Source: Betaproteobacteria bacterium HGW-Betaproteobacteria-7 (lineage in GTDB: Bacteria > Pseudomonadota > Gammaproteobacteria > Burkholderiales > Rhodocyclaceae). Taken from it: DNA of 64,000 nucleotides. Below the pieces are notes generated by a model. That model worked only from the letters and a program-made list of their open reading frames with translations, was not told the origin of the DNA and did not search any database. The position numbers and the translations under genes are program-made. Where the stretch lies: NCBI GenBank assembly GCA_002840765.1, contig PHCE01000006.1, forward strand, positions 1-64,000, given 5' to 3'. Shown one piece after another: positions 21,034-29,991 of this stretch (within the stretch, counting starts at the first letter, position 1; the number at the start of each line of letters is the position of its first letter).

Positions 21034-22304
21034 GGGCTTGCCTTTTCCTGTCCGGGCTGGCTGGCGTCGAAGTAGTAGCTGACCCGTTTGCGCGGGCTGA
21101 GGTAGTTGTAGATTTCGATCGGCACCTGGGCCGGGCGGATGGCCTTGGCGATGTTGAGGTCGGTTTCGCGTTCGAGATCGACCGTGATCGCGTCGTCTTT
21201 GGGAATCCCCTCATCGTAGATGACGATCATCGGCTTCATCGGCTTCTGCGTATTGACCGTGGCGACCATGCCGATCACTCCGTTCGACAACTGGACGATG
21301 GTGCCCGGCGGATAGACGCCGAGGCAGCGGATGAAGACCTGCAGCAGCTTCGGGTCAAACTTGTTGCGCAGCTTCGCGAACATCAGCGACAGCGCCTCGT
21401 GCGGCGTCAGGGCGCTGGCCAGATTGAGCGGGTTGCACAGCTCGTCGTAGTAATTGGCCATGCCGACGATTCGCGACAGCAGACCGATCGCCTCGCCTTT
21501 CAGCTTCTGCGGATAGCCGCTGCCGTCGAACATCTCGTGATGCTCGCGGATGATGCCCAGGATCGGCGGCGCGAAACCGAGGCGCTGACCCAGCTCGACC
21601 CCGTACTGGCAGTGCATCTCGTAAAGGTGGCGCTCGGCCTGGGTCAGCGGCTCCATCTTCATCAGGATGCGGTTGGGAATCTCCTTGCGCCCGATATCGT
21701 GGAACAAAGCGCCCATACCCAGCGGCGCGATCACTTCCGGCGGCAGGCGCAGGTCGCGGGCGGCCATCAGCGACAGCATGGTGACGTTCAGCGAATGGAA
21801 ATAGAGTTCTTCGCCACCCAGCCGGTCGCCCATCACGTGGATTGCCAGTTCCGGTGCGCAGAGGATCGAATCGGCAATCTGTTTGACCAGTTGCGTCGCC
21901 TGGTGCACGGTTTCCGCTGGCTGGGTGAGCAGGTTCTTCTCGACTTCGTGCACCGTCTTGGCGGTATTGACGAAGGCAGTCTCGATGCGCGCCGCTGCCT
22001 CGCGCTGCACGCGGATGCGCTCCATCATCGCCCGCTTGGCTGCCAGTGCCTGCATCACGAACGGACTGGGCTCGTCGTTCGCGCTGCTTTCGCCGGCCGC
22101 GGTGGATGGCGGCGAATCGCTGTCGCTCAGCGCCGGGTCGTAACGCACGCTCTTCAAACCGAGGCCGCGGATCGTCTTGATCTGGTCTTCCGATTTGATC
22201 TTGAAGTGGCTGAGGGCAAACGGGTGCTGGAACCAGTTCAGGTCGAGAAAGACGTAGAGCCCGATGCGGAGTTGATCGATGTTGATTTTGGGCGTGTCGG
22301 ACAT
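21030..22304 (-). CDS. HD-GYP domain c-di-GMP phosphodiesterase
   Basis: The 424-residue protein has an N-terminal DUF3391-type domain (INIDQLRIGLYVFLDLNWFQ, KIKSEDQIKTIRGLGLKSVR) and a C-terminal HD-GYP domain. The metal and substrate motifs are present: GALFHDIGRKEIPNRIL, REHHEMFDGSGYPQKLKGE, with the GYP tripeptide intact. It should hydrolyse c-di-GMP in the cytoplasm. It is the first gene of a two-gene unit with the PAS kinase. Confidence 0.93.
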   Translation of the reverse strand: MSDTPKINIDQLRIGLYVFLDLNWFQHPFALSHFKIKSEDQIKTIRGLGLKSVRYDPALSDSDSPPSTAAGESSANDEPSPFVMQALAAKRAMMERIRVQREAAARIETAFVNTAKTVHEVEKNLLTQPAETVHQATQLVKQIADSILCAPELAIHVMGDRLGGEELYFHSLNVTMLSLMAARDLRLPPEVIAPLGMGALFHDIGRKEIPNRILMKMEPLTQAERHLYEMHCQYGVELGQRLGFAPPILGIIREHHEMFDGSGYPQKLKGEAIGLLSRIVGMANYYDELCNPLNLASALTPHEALSLMFAKLRNKFDPKLLQVFIRCLGVYPPGTIVQLSNGVIGMVATVNTQKPMKPMIVIYDEGIPKDDAITVDLERETDLNIAKAIRPAQVPIEIYNYLSPRKRVSYYFDASQPGQEKASP

Positions 22305-22601
22305 CGGTATCGGCTGCCTGGGTGGATGGTGCAGGTTGGCACAGAGAGAACTGATGTTGCAGCGATTTTGATACTTTTGCTACTTGTTGTGGAGAATATC
22401 TTGGCCGCGCCGCTGATAGCCCGTCGCGTGCCGATGCAGACTTTAGAGAAATACGCCCGGTGAAAGTTGCTCGGCCCGCGCAAGCCGTTCTGCTGACTGG
22501 GCCGTGCTCGTGCTTGCCAATGACATGGTTGCAGCCTTTGCCGCCGGAAGCAAGGGCGGCGCGCCTGCCGCCGCCCGTCGGCATCTGCGGGTCGGAGCGA
22601 C

Positions 22602-24095
22602 TCAGGCCTCGCAGAGCCTCTCCGCCGGCTTGCCGGCAACCACCGAGGGATAGCGGCTGCGCAGGAAATGCAGCGGCGGGAAACTGAGCATGGCTGGCAG
22701 GAAGCGCCAGTAAGGCGGGGCGACACCGAGCACTTTCAACGTCCGGTACAGGGCGTGCTGGGTTGCCGAAGTGCCACCCTCGGCCGCCTGGACGATCGAC
22801 GGATTGCGCGTGACGGCCTCGTGGATGCGGGCCAGCACGGCGGCTTCGTCGATCTCCGGCGAGAGGTAGAAATGTCCCTGCGAGAAATCGGTGCCGGCTG
22901 CCAGGTGGCCGCGTTCGATGGCCAGGCGGGCCAGCGTGGTGCCGGGAAGGATGCGGATGCCGGTGAAGAAGACCGAGGTGAACTGCCAGCCGGTCAGCCG
23001 GGTTTCGGCGTAGCGGATGCTTTCCTCGCAGGTGGCCATGGTTTCGCCGGGGCCGCCGAGCATGAAAAACCACATGCTCTTCAGCCCGGAGGCACGAGCC
23101 CGTTCACGGCAGCGATCGACGTGCTGCATGCGGAAGCCCTTGCCGAGGTTGTCGAGCATCGTCTCGCAGGCGGCTTCCGGGGTAATCATCATCGAGTTGA
23201 AGCCGGCCCGCTTCATCAGCGGGAACAGTTCGGCCGGCACGTCGAGCGGATTGATGCCCATCGCCGTGAAGTTGGCCTTCAGCCGCCGGCGCAGGATTTC
23301 TTCGCAGATGGCGATGGCGTGCCGGGCCGGCAGGTTGAAGGTCGAATCGACGAACTCGAAGGTGCGCGGCCCGACATCGCGCAGCACGCGGGCGATCTCG
23401 TCGACCACCTCGCCGGCAGCGCGCTGGCGAAAGCGCCGGCCTTCGACCAGCGGGTAGGCGCAATAAACGCAGCTCATCGGGCAGCCGCGTTTGGTCTGGA
23501 TCGGCCAGGTGCCGCCGGCATGTTCGTAGCGTCGCCAGTCGATCCAGCGCTGCAGGCCGGAATCGGCGAAGCCGGCGATCAGCTCAGACGGGTTGCGCAC
23601 CGGCAATCCGTCCTGCCAGTAGCAGACGCCGGGAATGCGTTGCGGCTCCGTACCGGCGGCGATGTGGCCGAGCAGCGCCGGAAAGGCGTTCTCGCCTTCG
23701 CCGACGACCGCGTAGTCGGCACCGAACACTTCCAGCGCTTTCCCGGCCAGGATCGAAATGGCCGGTCCGCCCAGCACCAGCGGCACCGGCCGGCCATCCG
23801 CCGTGCGCGCCTTTTCGCGGATCAGCGCGATCTGTTCCTGCAAGGCCCGCAGCGGTGAATCGAAACGCTGCTGGATGACATTGTCGATATTGCGGATCGA
23901 CAGGCCGACCACGTCCGGCGCGAAGCCGGCGATGGCCTGTGCCAGTTCGCCCAGCAGGTCGCCGGCGAAAGCCAGGTCGAGCAGGCGGACCTCATGGCCG
24001 GCCGCTTCTGCCGCCGAGGCGACGTAACTCAGGCCGATTGGCGGTGCTGGAACCAGCTCGCGGCTTTGGTTCGAATAGAGAAGGAGAACACGCAT
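22602..24095 (-). CDS. B12-binding-domain radical SAM protein
   Basis: The 497-residue protein has a cobalamin-binding-like N-terminal domain (MRVLLLYSNQSRELVPAPPI, GLSYVASAAEAAGHEVRLLD, VVGLSIRNIDN). The radical SAM core follows (QTKRGCPMSCVYCAYPLVEG, a CxxxCxxC cluster site near residue 215). A B12-binding radical SAM enzyme usually methylates or rearranges an unactivated carbon. No biosynthetic partner genes are adjacent, so the substrate is unknown. The 297-bp gap between it and the HD-GYP gene (22305-22601) shows nothing recognisable. Confidence 0.88.
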   Translation of the reverse strand: MRVLLLYSNQSRELVPAPPIGLSYVASAAEAAGHEVRLLDLAFAGDLLGELAQAIAGFAPDVVGLSIRNIDNVIQQRFDSPLRALQEQIALIREKARTADGRPVPLVLGGPAISILAGKALEVFGADYAVVGEGENAFPALLGHIAAGTEPQRIPGVCYWQDGLPVRNPSELIAGFADSGLQRWIDWRRYEHAGGTWPIQTKRGCPMSCVYCAYPLVEGRRFRQRAAGEVVDEIARVLRDVGPRTFEFVDSTFNLPARHAIAICEEILRRRLKANFTAMGINPLDVPAELFPLMKRAGFNSMMITPEAACETMLDNLGKGFRMQHVDRCRERARASGLKSMWFFMLGGPGETMATCEESIRYAETRLTGWQFTSVFFTGIRILPGTTLARLAIERGHLAAGTDFSQGHFYLSPEIDEAAVLARIHEAVTRNPSIVQAAEGGTSATQHALYRTLKVLGVAPPYWRFLPAMLSFPPLHFLRSRYPSVVAGKPAERLCEA

Positions 24096-24284
24096 GGGGC
24101 GACCGTGGGAGATGGGCGGGAGAAGCTGCCCCGAGCGGCGGTTGCCGGACGGGGTGCCAATGATGTCGCAAGCGGCGGGAAAAACTGGGAAAACAGCCCT
24201 GGACTAGTCCGAAAAACGGGAATCGCGGGCATCTGTTTCTCCGGATTAAGAAACAGGGCTGTCCTTTTGGTCTAGCGCGACTGC

Positions 24285-24833
24285 TTACTTGGGCGTGCGC
24301 GCCGCACGGCCGGTCATGGCCAGGCCGAACAGGCCGAGACCGAGCAGGGCGAGGCCGCCCGGTTCGGGGACGGCGCTCGATGAGGCGAAATCCAGATCGA
24401 CGTGAATGAACTGGCCGCTCAGGAAGGACAGGTTGTCCAGGTTGAAGGCGATGAAGTCGTCGCCGAAAGTGATGCCCGAAGCCTGGAAGCTGCTGTCGGT
24501 CGAGAAGTTGCTGAAGCCGACCAGCGGGTTGCCCGAGGCGTCGTGCAGGCCGGAGACGATCGGGCCATTGTGGTTGATGCCGCCGCTGGCGACGTCCAGA
24601 AAACCGATCCGGTCAAAGACGATGTCGATCGCGCTGGCGCTGATGTCCAGTGTCAGGACGCGCGCCCAGTTGAATTCCACGCCATCGCCGACCACGGTCG
24701 TGAGCGGGTGGAACTCGTTGCCGACGGTCGGATAGTTTTGGGCGATATGCACACTGTCGCCAACCAGCGTTGCATTCGCGCCGCTGGCCGCAGCGGCCAG
24801 CAGCAGGGTGGATAACATACGCTTGAATTTCAT
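24285..24833 (-). CDS. PEP-CTERM exported protein
   Basis: The ATG at 24833 (MKFKRMLSTLLLAAAASGA) follows a GAGGGAGG site; the frame upstream of it is not coding. The mature part is rich in Asp, Asn, Ser and Gly. The C-terminus carries the sorting signal SAVPEPGGLALLGLGLFGLA followed by an Arg-rich end (MTGRAARTPK), as recognised by exosortase. It should be cell-envelope bound or part of the extracellular matrix. A sigma-54 promoter lies upstream, as in the PrsK/PrsR regulon of PEP-CTERM genes. No exosortase gene is in the window. Confidence 0.92.
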   Translation of the reverse strand: MKFKRMLSTLLLAAAASGANATLVGDSVHIAQNYPTVGNEFHPLTTVVGDGVEFNWARVLTLDISASAIDIVFDRIGFLDVASGGINHNGPIVSGLHDASGNPLVGFSNFSTDSSFQASGITFGDDFIAFNLDNLSFLSGQFIHVDLDFASSSAVPEPGGLALLGLGLFGLAMTGRAARTPK

Positions 24834-24885
24834 ATAACCTCCCTCTTGTTGGTATAGGCCCGCTGACGCAGAGCCTGGCCTACCT

Positions 24886-24901
24886 AGCAAGAAGGTTGCC
24901 A
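24886..24901 (-). promoter_or_regulatory. Sigma-54 (RpoN) promoter for the PEP-CTERM gene
   Basis: On the minus strand the sequence TGGCAACCTTCTTGCT matches the sigma-54 consensus TGGCAC-N5-TTGCW at all but one position. By spacing, transcription would start near 24875, about 42 nt before the ATG. PEP-CTERM genes in Rhodocyclales-type bacteria are known to be driven by the PrsK/PrsR-sigma-54 system, which supports the call. Confidence 0.75.
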
Positions 24902-24976
24902 CCGGGGGCAGTCCGGGTAAGCGAAGGTCTGCTCGCATCTCGAAACCCTGCCCCGGTCAGGGCCGTGGCGGAGAAA

Positions 24977-25849
24977 TCAGGCCGTCGCGGGCGAGTCGCC
25001 CATCGCCTCACCCATGCGGATGGCAGCGGTCGGTTGCCAGGCCGGGTTGAAGGCCAGTACATTCTTCGGGAAGAGCATGACGACGGTCGAACCGAGCAGG
25101 AAACGACCCATCTCGTCGCCCTTCTTCAGCGCTACGTTCTGCTCGTCGTAGCGCCATTCGCGGACGACGCCGGCGCGCGGCGGATTAACCACACCATGCC
25201 AGACGGTAGCCATGCTGCCGACGATGGTGGCGCCGACCAGGGTCAGCACAAAGGGGCCGCTGGCCGTCTCGAAGACGCAGACGACGCGCTCGTTGCGGGC
25301 GAACAGGCCGGGCACGCCACGGGCCGTGGTCGGATTGACCGAGAACAGCGCGCCGGGCACGTAGATCATGCGCAGCAGCTTGCCGTCGCAAGGCATGTGG
25401 ATGCGGTGGTAATCGCGCGGGCTGAGGTAGAGCGTGGCGAAACTGCCATTTTCGAACTGCGCGGCCAGCTGGCGGTCGCCGCCGACCAGGGCGGTGGTCG
25501 AGTAGCTGTGGCCCTTGGCCTGGAAGATCTGGTCGCGTTCGATGGCGCCGAACTGGCTGATCGCGCCATCCACCGGGCAGAGGAAATCGGCCTCGGCGAA
25601 AGGACGGGCACCTTCCTTCAGCGGCCGTGTGAAAAATTCGTTGAAACTGGCGTAGCTGGCGATATCCGGGTTGGCCGCCTCGGCCATGTTCACACCGTAA
25701 CGGCCGACGAACCAGCGGATGACGCTGGTGGTCAGGCTCCCCGCCTGGGCGCCGGCGAGTTTGCCGGCAAGGACGGTGAGCGCCTGTTTGGGCAGCAGGT
25801 ACTGGGGCAGGACGGCGAGACGGTCGGACACGATGGCGCCTGGAAACAT
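24977..25849 (-). CDS. psd: Phosphatidylserine decarboxylase proenzyme
   Basis: A 290-residue protein from the ATG at 25849 (a TTG four codons upstream is also possible). It has SFNEFFTRPLKEGARPF, CPVDGAISQFG, YLSPRDYHRIHMPCDG and the self-cleavage site FLLGST, where the Ser becomes the pyruvoyl cofactor. It converts phosphatidylserine to phosphatidylethanolamine at the inner membrane. It is of the shorter E. coli-like class. It stands alone, ending 75 bp before the sigma-54 promoter of the next gene. Confidence 0.95.
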   Translation of the reverse strand: MFPGAIVSDRLAVLPQYLLPKQALTVLAGKLAGAQAGSLTTSVIRWFVGRYGVNMAEAANPDIASYASFNEFFTRPLKEGARPFAEADFLCPVDGAISQFGAIERDQIFQAKGHSYSTTALVGGDRQLAAQFENGSFATLYLSPRDYHRIHMPCDGKLLRMIYVPGALFSVNPTTARGVPGLFARNERVVCVFETASGPFVLTLVGATIVGSMATVWHGVVNPPRAGVVREWRYDEQNVALKKGDEMGRFLLGSTVVMLFPKNVLAFNPAWQPTAAIRMGEAMGDSPATA

Positions 25850-25910
25850 GAGGGAGGGCAATTATACCGGCTGCCTCCGCCGCGACACTTCCCCAGCCGC
25901 GGCCCGGTGT

Positions 25911-26279
25911 TCAGTTCAGTGAATAGACGCCGACCCGGTTACCTTCACTGTCGATGAACAGGCCGATATGGCCGATGCCTTTGCCGAGGTCCGTTTTCGC
26001 CATGGCTACCGTGCCGCCGGCGGTCGGCACGCGGGCGAGGACGGCGCTGAGGTCGGCGCCGCCGTCGAGGTAGATCAGCGTGCCGTTGTCGCGCGGCGCC
26101 AGTTGCGGCATGGCGACCAGCGCGCCGCCCGGGTTGGGCTCGGCGAAGGGAAAGATGGCCATCGGGTGGCCGCCGCAGCTTTCGCGGCGCAACGAGATGG
26201 CGAAGGCGTTTTCGTAGAAGGCGGTAGCCCGGTCGAGGTCGACGGCGGGAATTTCGAACCAGCGCAGCGGATTGTCCAT
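25911..26279 (-). CDS. VOC family (glyoxalase/bleomycin-resistance-like) protein
   Basis: The 122-residue protein begins MDNPLRWFEIPAVDLDRATA, the first VOC beta-alpha-beta unit. The second unit is DLGKGIGHIGLFIDSEGNRV. It matches the bleomycin-resistance/glyoxalase-like single-domain group. It is divergent from a WYL-domain regulator (148-bp gap), which may control it. The substrate is unknown. Confidence 0.88.
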   Translation of the reverse strand: MDNPLRWFEIPAVDLDRATAFYENAFAISLRRESCGGHPMAIFPFAEPNPGGALVAMPQLAPRDNGTLIYLDGGADLSAVLARVPTAGGTVAMAKTDLGKGIGHIGLFIDSEGNRVGVYSLN

Positions 26280-26427
26280 GATTTTTTCTCCTGTTGAAGG
26301 TCAGCGGCGGGGTGCCGTTGATGCAGCGCATTGTGGCCAGGGGCTACTGACAGCATGGTGTCAGGAGGCTTGGCCGGGCGGGCGAAGACGCGTGCTATGC
26401 TGAAATTCCCGTTTTTCCCGACATGAC

Positions 26428-27126
26428 ATGCGCCCAGCCGACCGCCTGTTCCAGATCATCCTGCTGCTCCGTCACGGCCGGGTGGTGACCGCCAGCCAGC
26501 TGGCCAACTCACTCGAAGTCTCCGAGCGGACGATTTATCGCGATATCGCCGATCTGGTGAAATCCGGGGCGCCGATCGATGGTGAGGCCGGGGTCGGCTA
26601 TCGCTTGCGGCGCGGTTATCAGGTGCCGCCCCTGATGTTCACCGGCGATGAGCTGGAAGCGCTGGTAGTCGGCGCCAAGCTGGTTCAGGCCTGGGGCGAT
26701 TCGGCGCTGGGCAAGGCAGCGGAACAGGCGATGGCACGCATCGAGGCAGTTTTGCCGCGGGCGCTGGAAGAGCGGGTGGGAGCATCCAGCCGGCGTTTCC
26801 TGGCACTTGATTGCTTGCAGCCGGCTCCGCTACGCGAACCAATGGCCTTGCTGCGGGCCGGCATGGAAAGTGGCCGCAGAGTGGCGGTGAGCTATCGACG
26901 GGCCGACGGCGAAGTCTCGCAACGCACCTTATGGCCGCTCGGCCTGGTCTTCTGGGGGCATTGCTGGACGCTCGGCGCCTGGTGCGAGTTGCGCCAGGCT
27001 TTTCGTACTTTCCGGGTCGATCGCATCGGCTCGGCCGAGGTGCTGGCCGAGACTTTCGATGACCGCCACGGCCACCTCTGGCGCGATTACCTGGCCAAGG
27101 CGCGCGAGGCCGAAGTTACGGGTTGA
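26428..27126 (+). CDS. HTH-WYL (YafY/DeoR-like) transcriptional regulator
   Basis: The 232-residue protein has an N-terminal HTH (QLANSLEVSERTIYRDIADL, near residues 25-45) and a WYL-type C-terminal domain (RVAVSYRRADGEVSQRTLWP, FWGHCWTLGAWCELRQAFRT). It resembles YafY-type regulators. It is divergent from the VOC gene, its probable target, and overlaps the convergent rlmF by 11 bp. Confidence 0.9.
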   Translation: MRPADRLFQIILLLRHGRVVTASQLANSLEVSERTIYRDIADLVKSGAPIDGEAGVGYRLRRGYQVPPLMFTGDELEALVVGAKLVQAWGDSALGKAAEQAMARIEAVLPRALEERVGASSRRFLALDCLQPAPLREPMALLRAGMESGRRVAVSYRRADGEVSQRTLWPLGLVFWGHCWTLGAWCELRQAFRTFRVDRIGSAEVLAETFDDRHGHLWRDYLAKAREAEVTG

Positions 27127-28123
27127 ACGGCGTCGGCTCGTCGCTCGGCACGCTCGGGGCCGCTTCCGCCCAGTGCGCCTTGCGCCATTTTTCGCGGTCG
27201 CCGTTGCCGGTGAAGGTCCAGGCGACGACGCGGCTCTGCTTCTGGCCCTGGGCCATGGCGATGATGCGCGAGTCGACGACCTTGGCCTTTTTCAGCGCGG
27301 CTTCGATGTGCACCAGATTGTCGGCTTGCGAGACCAGGCTGGTGAACCACATCACCCGCTTCGGGATGGCGGCGCTCTGCTCGATCATGTTCTTGACGAA
27401 GGCGCGTTCGCCGCCGTTGCACCACAACTCGGTGCCACCGCCGCCGAAGTTGAGGCGCGGCCCGGCGCCCTTGCTGGCGCCGGGCTTGTTCAGGTTGTTC
27501 CACTTGCGCTGGCTGACGGCGATGACGTCGTCCGGCGAATTGTGGAAGGGCGGGTTGCAGATGCTCAATTCGAAGTTTTCGCCGGAGCGCAGCAGGCCGG
27601 TGAAGATGTTGTCCCACACCGGCTGGTGGCGCAGTTCGACGGCCGCCTCGGTTTCCGGATTCTTGCCCAGGATCATCCGGGCGTTGGTCAGCGCCGCCTC
27701 GTCGATATCGACGCCGAGAAAGCGCCAGCCGTATTCGGCAAAGCCGATCAGCGGATAGACGCAGTTGGCGCCGACGCCGATGTCGAGCACGCGCACGTTG
27801 GCGCCGGTCGGGATGACCTTCTTGTTGCACGTGGCAAGCAGGTCGGCGACATGGTGGATGTAGTCGGCCCGGCCGGGAATCGGCGGGCACAGGTAGCCGG
27901 CCGGAATCTCCCAGCCGCGCACGCCGTAATGCAGCGCCAGCAACGCCCGGTTGAAGGCCTTGACGGCGGCCGGGTTGGCGAAATCGATGCTCGGCGTGCC
28001 GGCCTTGGTGGTGATCACATGCTTGACCAGACCTGGGGCCACCGCCGTCAGGGCGGCGAAATCGTAGCCGCCGGCATGCTTGTTGCGCGGGTGCAGTCCG
28101 GGTTTCTGGGCAGGGGCAGTCAT
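27116..28123 (-). CDS. rlmF: 23S rRNA (adenine1618-N6)-methyltransferase RlmF
   Basis: A 335-residue protein from the ATG at 28123 (LHPRNKHAGGYDFAALTA). It has VLDIGVGANCVYPLIG, the SAM-binding loop, and ELSICNPPFHNSPDD, the NPPF active-site motif of N6-adenine methyltransferases. The opening HPRNKHxxxYDF is characteristic of RlmF. It modifies A1618 of 23S rRNA. The 3' end overlaps the convergent regulator gene. Confidence 0.95.
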   Translation of the reverse strand: MTAPAQKPGLHPRNKHAGGYDFAALTAVAPGLVKHVITTKAGTPSIDFANPAAVKAFNRALLALHYGVRGWEIPAGYLCPPIPGRADYIHHVADLLATCNKKVIPTGANVRVLDIGVGANCVYPLIGFAEYGWRFLGVDIDEAALTNARMILGKNPETEAAVELRHQPVWDNIFTGLLRSGENFELSICNPPFHNSPDDVIAVSQRKWNNLNKPGASKGAGPRLNFGGGGTELWCNGGERAFVKNMIEQSAAIPKRVMWFTSLVSQADNLVHIEAALKKAKVVDSRIIAMAQGQKQSRVVAWTFTGNGDREKWRKAHWAEAAPSVPSDEPTPFNP

Positions 28124-28290
28124 GCGGGTTCCGATCGTTTTGCAGGGGGCGGAGTATCCCACGGATTGATTGTCGCAAGCGCGACAAGCCGGCGTTGGCG
28201 GCAAGTCATTGTATCGACGAGGCTTTGCTCGAATTGCCGCCCGGCATGGAATTCGCTGGTTGTCCAGCAGGCCAAATCACCGGGGGCAAC

Positions 28291-29991
28291 ATGAAGCTGA
28301 ATATCGAGCGGGCGCACATCGAAGCGATGCTGGCCATCTTTCCGCGCCTGGACTTCGTCCGCGAGCAACTGCGCTTTGGCAACAAGGTCGAGCTGTCACT
28401 GGAACAACTGGTCGATGCTGAACTGGATTTCCTGCACGACCGCTACCAGGCCGGCGACGCCGAGTTGCGCGCCCGCGCCGCCCAACTGGCGACCTTGCGC
28501 CAGGCGCTGGCCAGCGGTGGCAAACGCTTCGAGGCGGAAGAGCTGGAAATGGCGGTGCCGGCCATCGCCCGCTACCTGGCCGAAGACGCCACGCGCGGCT
28601 GGGTCTTCTCGGCGGCGATCACCGGCAAGCCGCTGGCCTGGGTGGTGACGCGGCTCGACTACACGCCGCCGTCGGAAGAGGAGAGCGGCAAGATCTATCT
28701 CGAACTGAAGGCGAATTCGCGCGCCCGGATGGCCATGGTCACCGTGCGCATCGCCGGGCCCGACATCGCCGGCCGGACGATCGCCGAAATCCTCGCCGCC
28801 AAGGGCTACGTCCGCGAAACGCCGGAACTGCTGGCCAGCTACGACGAAGCGGCGGTGCGCTACTTCGACTGGCGGGCGCAGTACGGCGCGCAGTTCTCCG
28901 GCAGCGGCACCGGCTGGTTCGCCGAGAACCCGACGGCGACGCACCGCGACACCGACTATTCGCGCAAGGACCAGATCATCCTGTCGTCAACCGGTAGCCC
29001 GGCGCGCCTGGTCAACGACGAAAGCATCCTCGGCGAGCGCGTGCTGGCGCTCGACGCCAGCGGTGACATCCTGGCCAAGTTCGTCCGCCGCGTCGCCCGC
29101 AATTCGCGCCTGTCCGGCAAGGAGGAAACGGAAGTCGAGGAAACCCGCGACGGCATCGCCAAGGGGCTGTTCACCGAACTGCCGGTGCATTTCTACATCC
29201 TGATGTTCCACCTCGACCTGCACCACTACGTCTGGGTGCATGTAGACGACCTGCAGCCCTACGCCTACCAGCCGGAACTCAAGGACAAGCTGGTGCTGCC
29301 GCCCGAACAGACCGACCTGATCGACATCCTCACCGCCGAGATGGACGTGCTGATGGACGACATCGTCGCCGGCAAGTCGGGCGGCACGACGGTGCTTTGC
29401 GCCGGGCCACCGGGCGTCGGCAAGACGCTGACCGCCGAGGTCTATTCCGAGATCATCCGCCGCCCGCTGTACCGCGTGCATTCCGGCCAGCTCGGCCTGA
29501 ACGTCGCGGCCATGGAAACGGCACTGAAGGAAGTGCTGACCCGCGCCCAGCGCTGGGGCGCGGTCATGCTGATCGACGAGGCCGATGTCTATATCAAGCG
29601 GCGCGACGACAACATCACGATGAACGCCGTCGTCGGCGTCTTCCTGCGCGTGCTCGAGTACTTCAACGGCCTGCTGTTCCTGACCACCAACCGCGTCGAC
29701 GACATCGACGAAGCCATCGTCTCGCGCTGCATCGCGCTGATCCGCTTCCACCCGCCGGAGCGCGAAGACCGCCGCAAGATCTGGGGCGTCATGGCCGAAC
29801 AGTTCGCCCTCGACCTCGCCCCGGAACTGCAGGAGCGCCTGCCCGACATCTTCCCGCAGGCTTCCGGCCGTGACATCAAGGGGTTGGCGAAACTCGTCGC
29901 CAAATACTGCAGCCAGAAACAGCTGCCGCCGACGGAGGAGGTATTCCGGCGCTGTTCGATGTTCCGGGCGCTGGAGCAGGTGGAGGGGTGA
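28291..29991 (+). CDS. AAA+ ATPase with an uncharacterised N-terminal region
   Basis: A 566-residue protein from the ATG at 28291 (MKLNIERAHIEAMLAIFPRL), behind CGGGGG; the frame also runs upstream to 28195 without a better start. The last ~200 residues form an AAA domain: Walker A GPPGVGKTLTAEVYSE (~residue 372), Walker B VMLIDEADVYIKRRDD (~425) and a sensor/arginine-finger region FLTTNRVDDIDEAIVSRCIA. The first ~340 residues have no domain I can name. ATPases of this design (ATPase central domain family) are found widely in proteobacteria without known function. It is followed by a ~295-bp gap and ttrB. Confidence 0.85.
   Translation: MKLNIERAHIEAMLAIFPRLDFVREQLRFGNKVELSLEQLVDAELDFLHDRYQAGDAELRARAAQLATLRQALASGGKRFEAEELEMAVPAIARYLAEDATRGWVFSAAITGKPLAWVVTRLDYTPPSEEESGKIYLELKANSRARMAMVTVRIAGPDIAGRTIAEILAAKGYVRETPELLASYDEAAVRYFDWRAQYGAQFSGSGTGWFAENPTATHRDTDYSRKDQIILSSTGSPARLVNDESILGERVLALDASGDILAKFVRRVARNSRLSGKEETEVEETRDGIAKGLFTELPVHFYILMFHLDLHHYVWVHVDDLQPYAYQPELKDKLVLPPEQTDLIDILTAEMDVLMDDIVAGKSGGTTVLCAGPPGVGKTLTAEVYSEIIRRPLYRVHSGQLGLNVAAMETALKEVLTRAQRWGAVMLIDEADVYIKRRDDNITMNAVVGVFLRVLEYFNGLLFLTTNRVDDIDEAIVSRCIALIRFHPPEREDRRKIWGVMAEQFALDLAPELQERLPDIFPQASGRDIKGLAKLVAKYCSQKQLPPTEEVFRRCSMFRALEQVEG

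Noticed and set aside
24193-24262. Nested inverted repeats (ACAGCCCTG/CAGGGCTGT and CTGTTTCT/AGAAACAG) between the radical SAM and PEP-CTERM genes
   Set aside because: The arms are real, but no clear T-run or known site follows, so it was not called as a terminator.
24841-24900. c-di-GMP (GEMM) riboswitch-like text GACGCAGAGCC near the PEP-CTERM gene
   Set aside because: It lies on the strand opposite to the gene, lacks the paired upstream GGCAAACC-GNRA element, and the sigma-54 start would fall within it.
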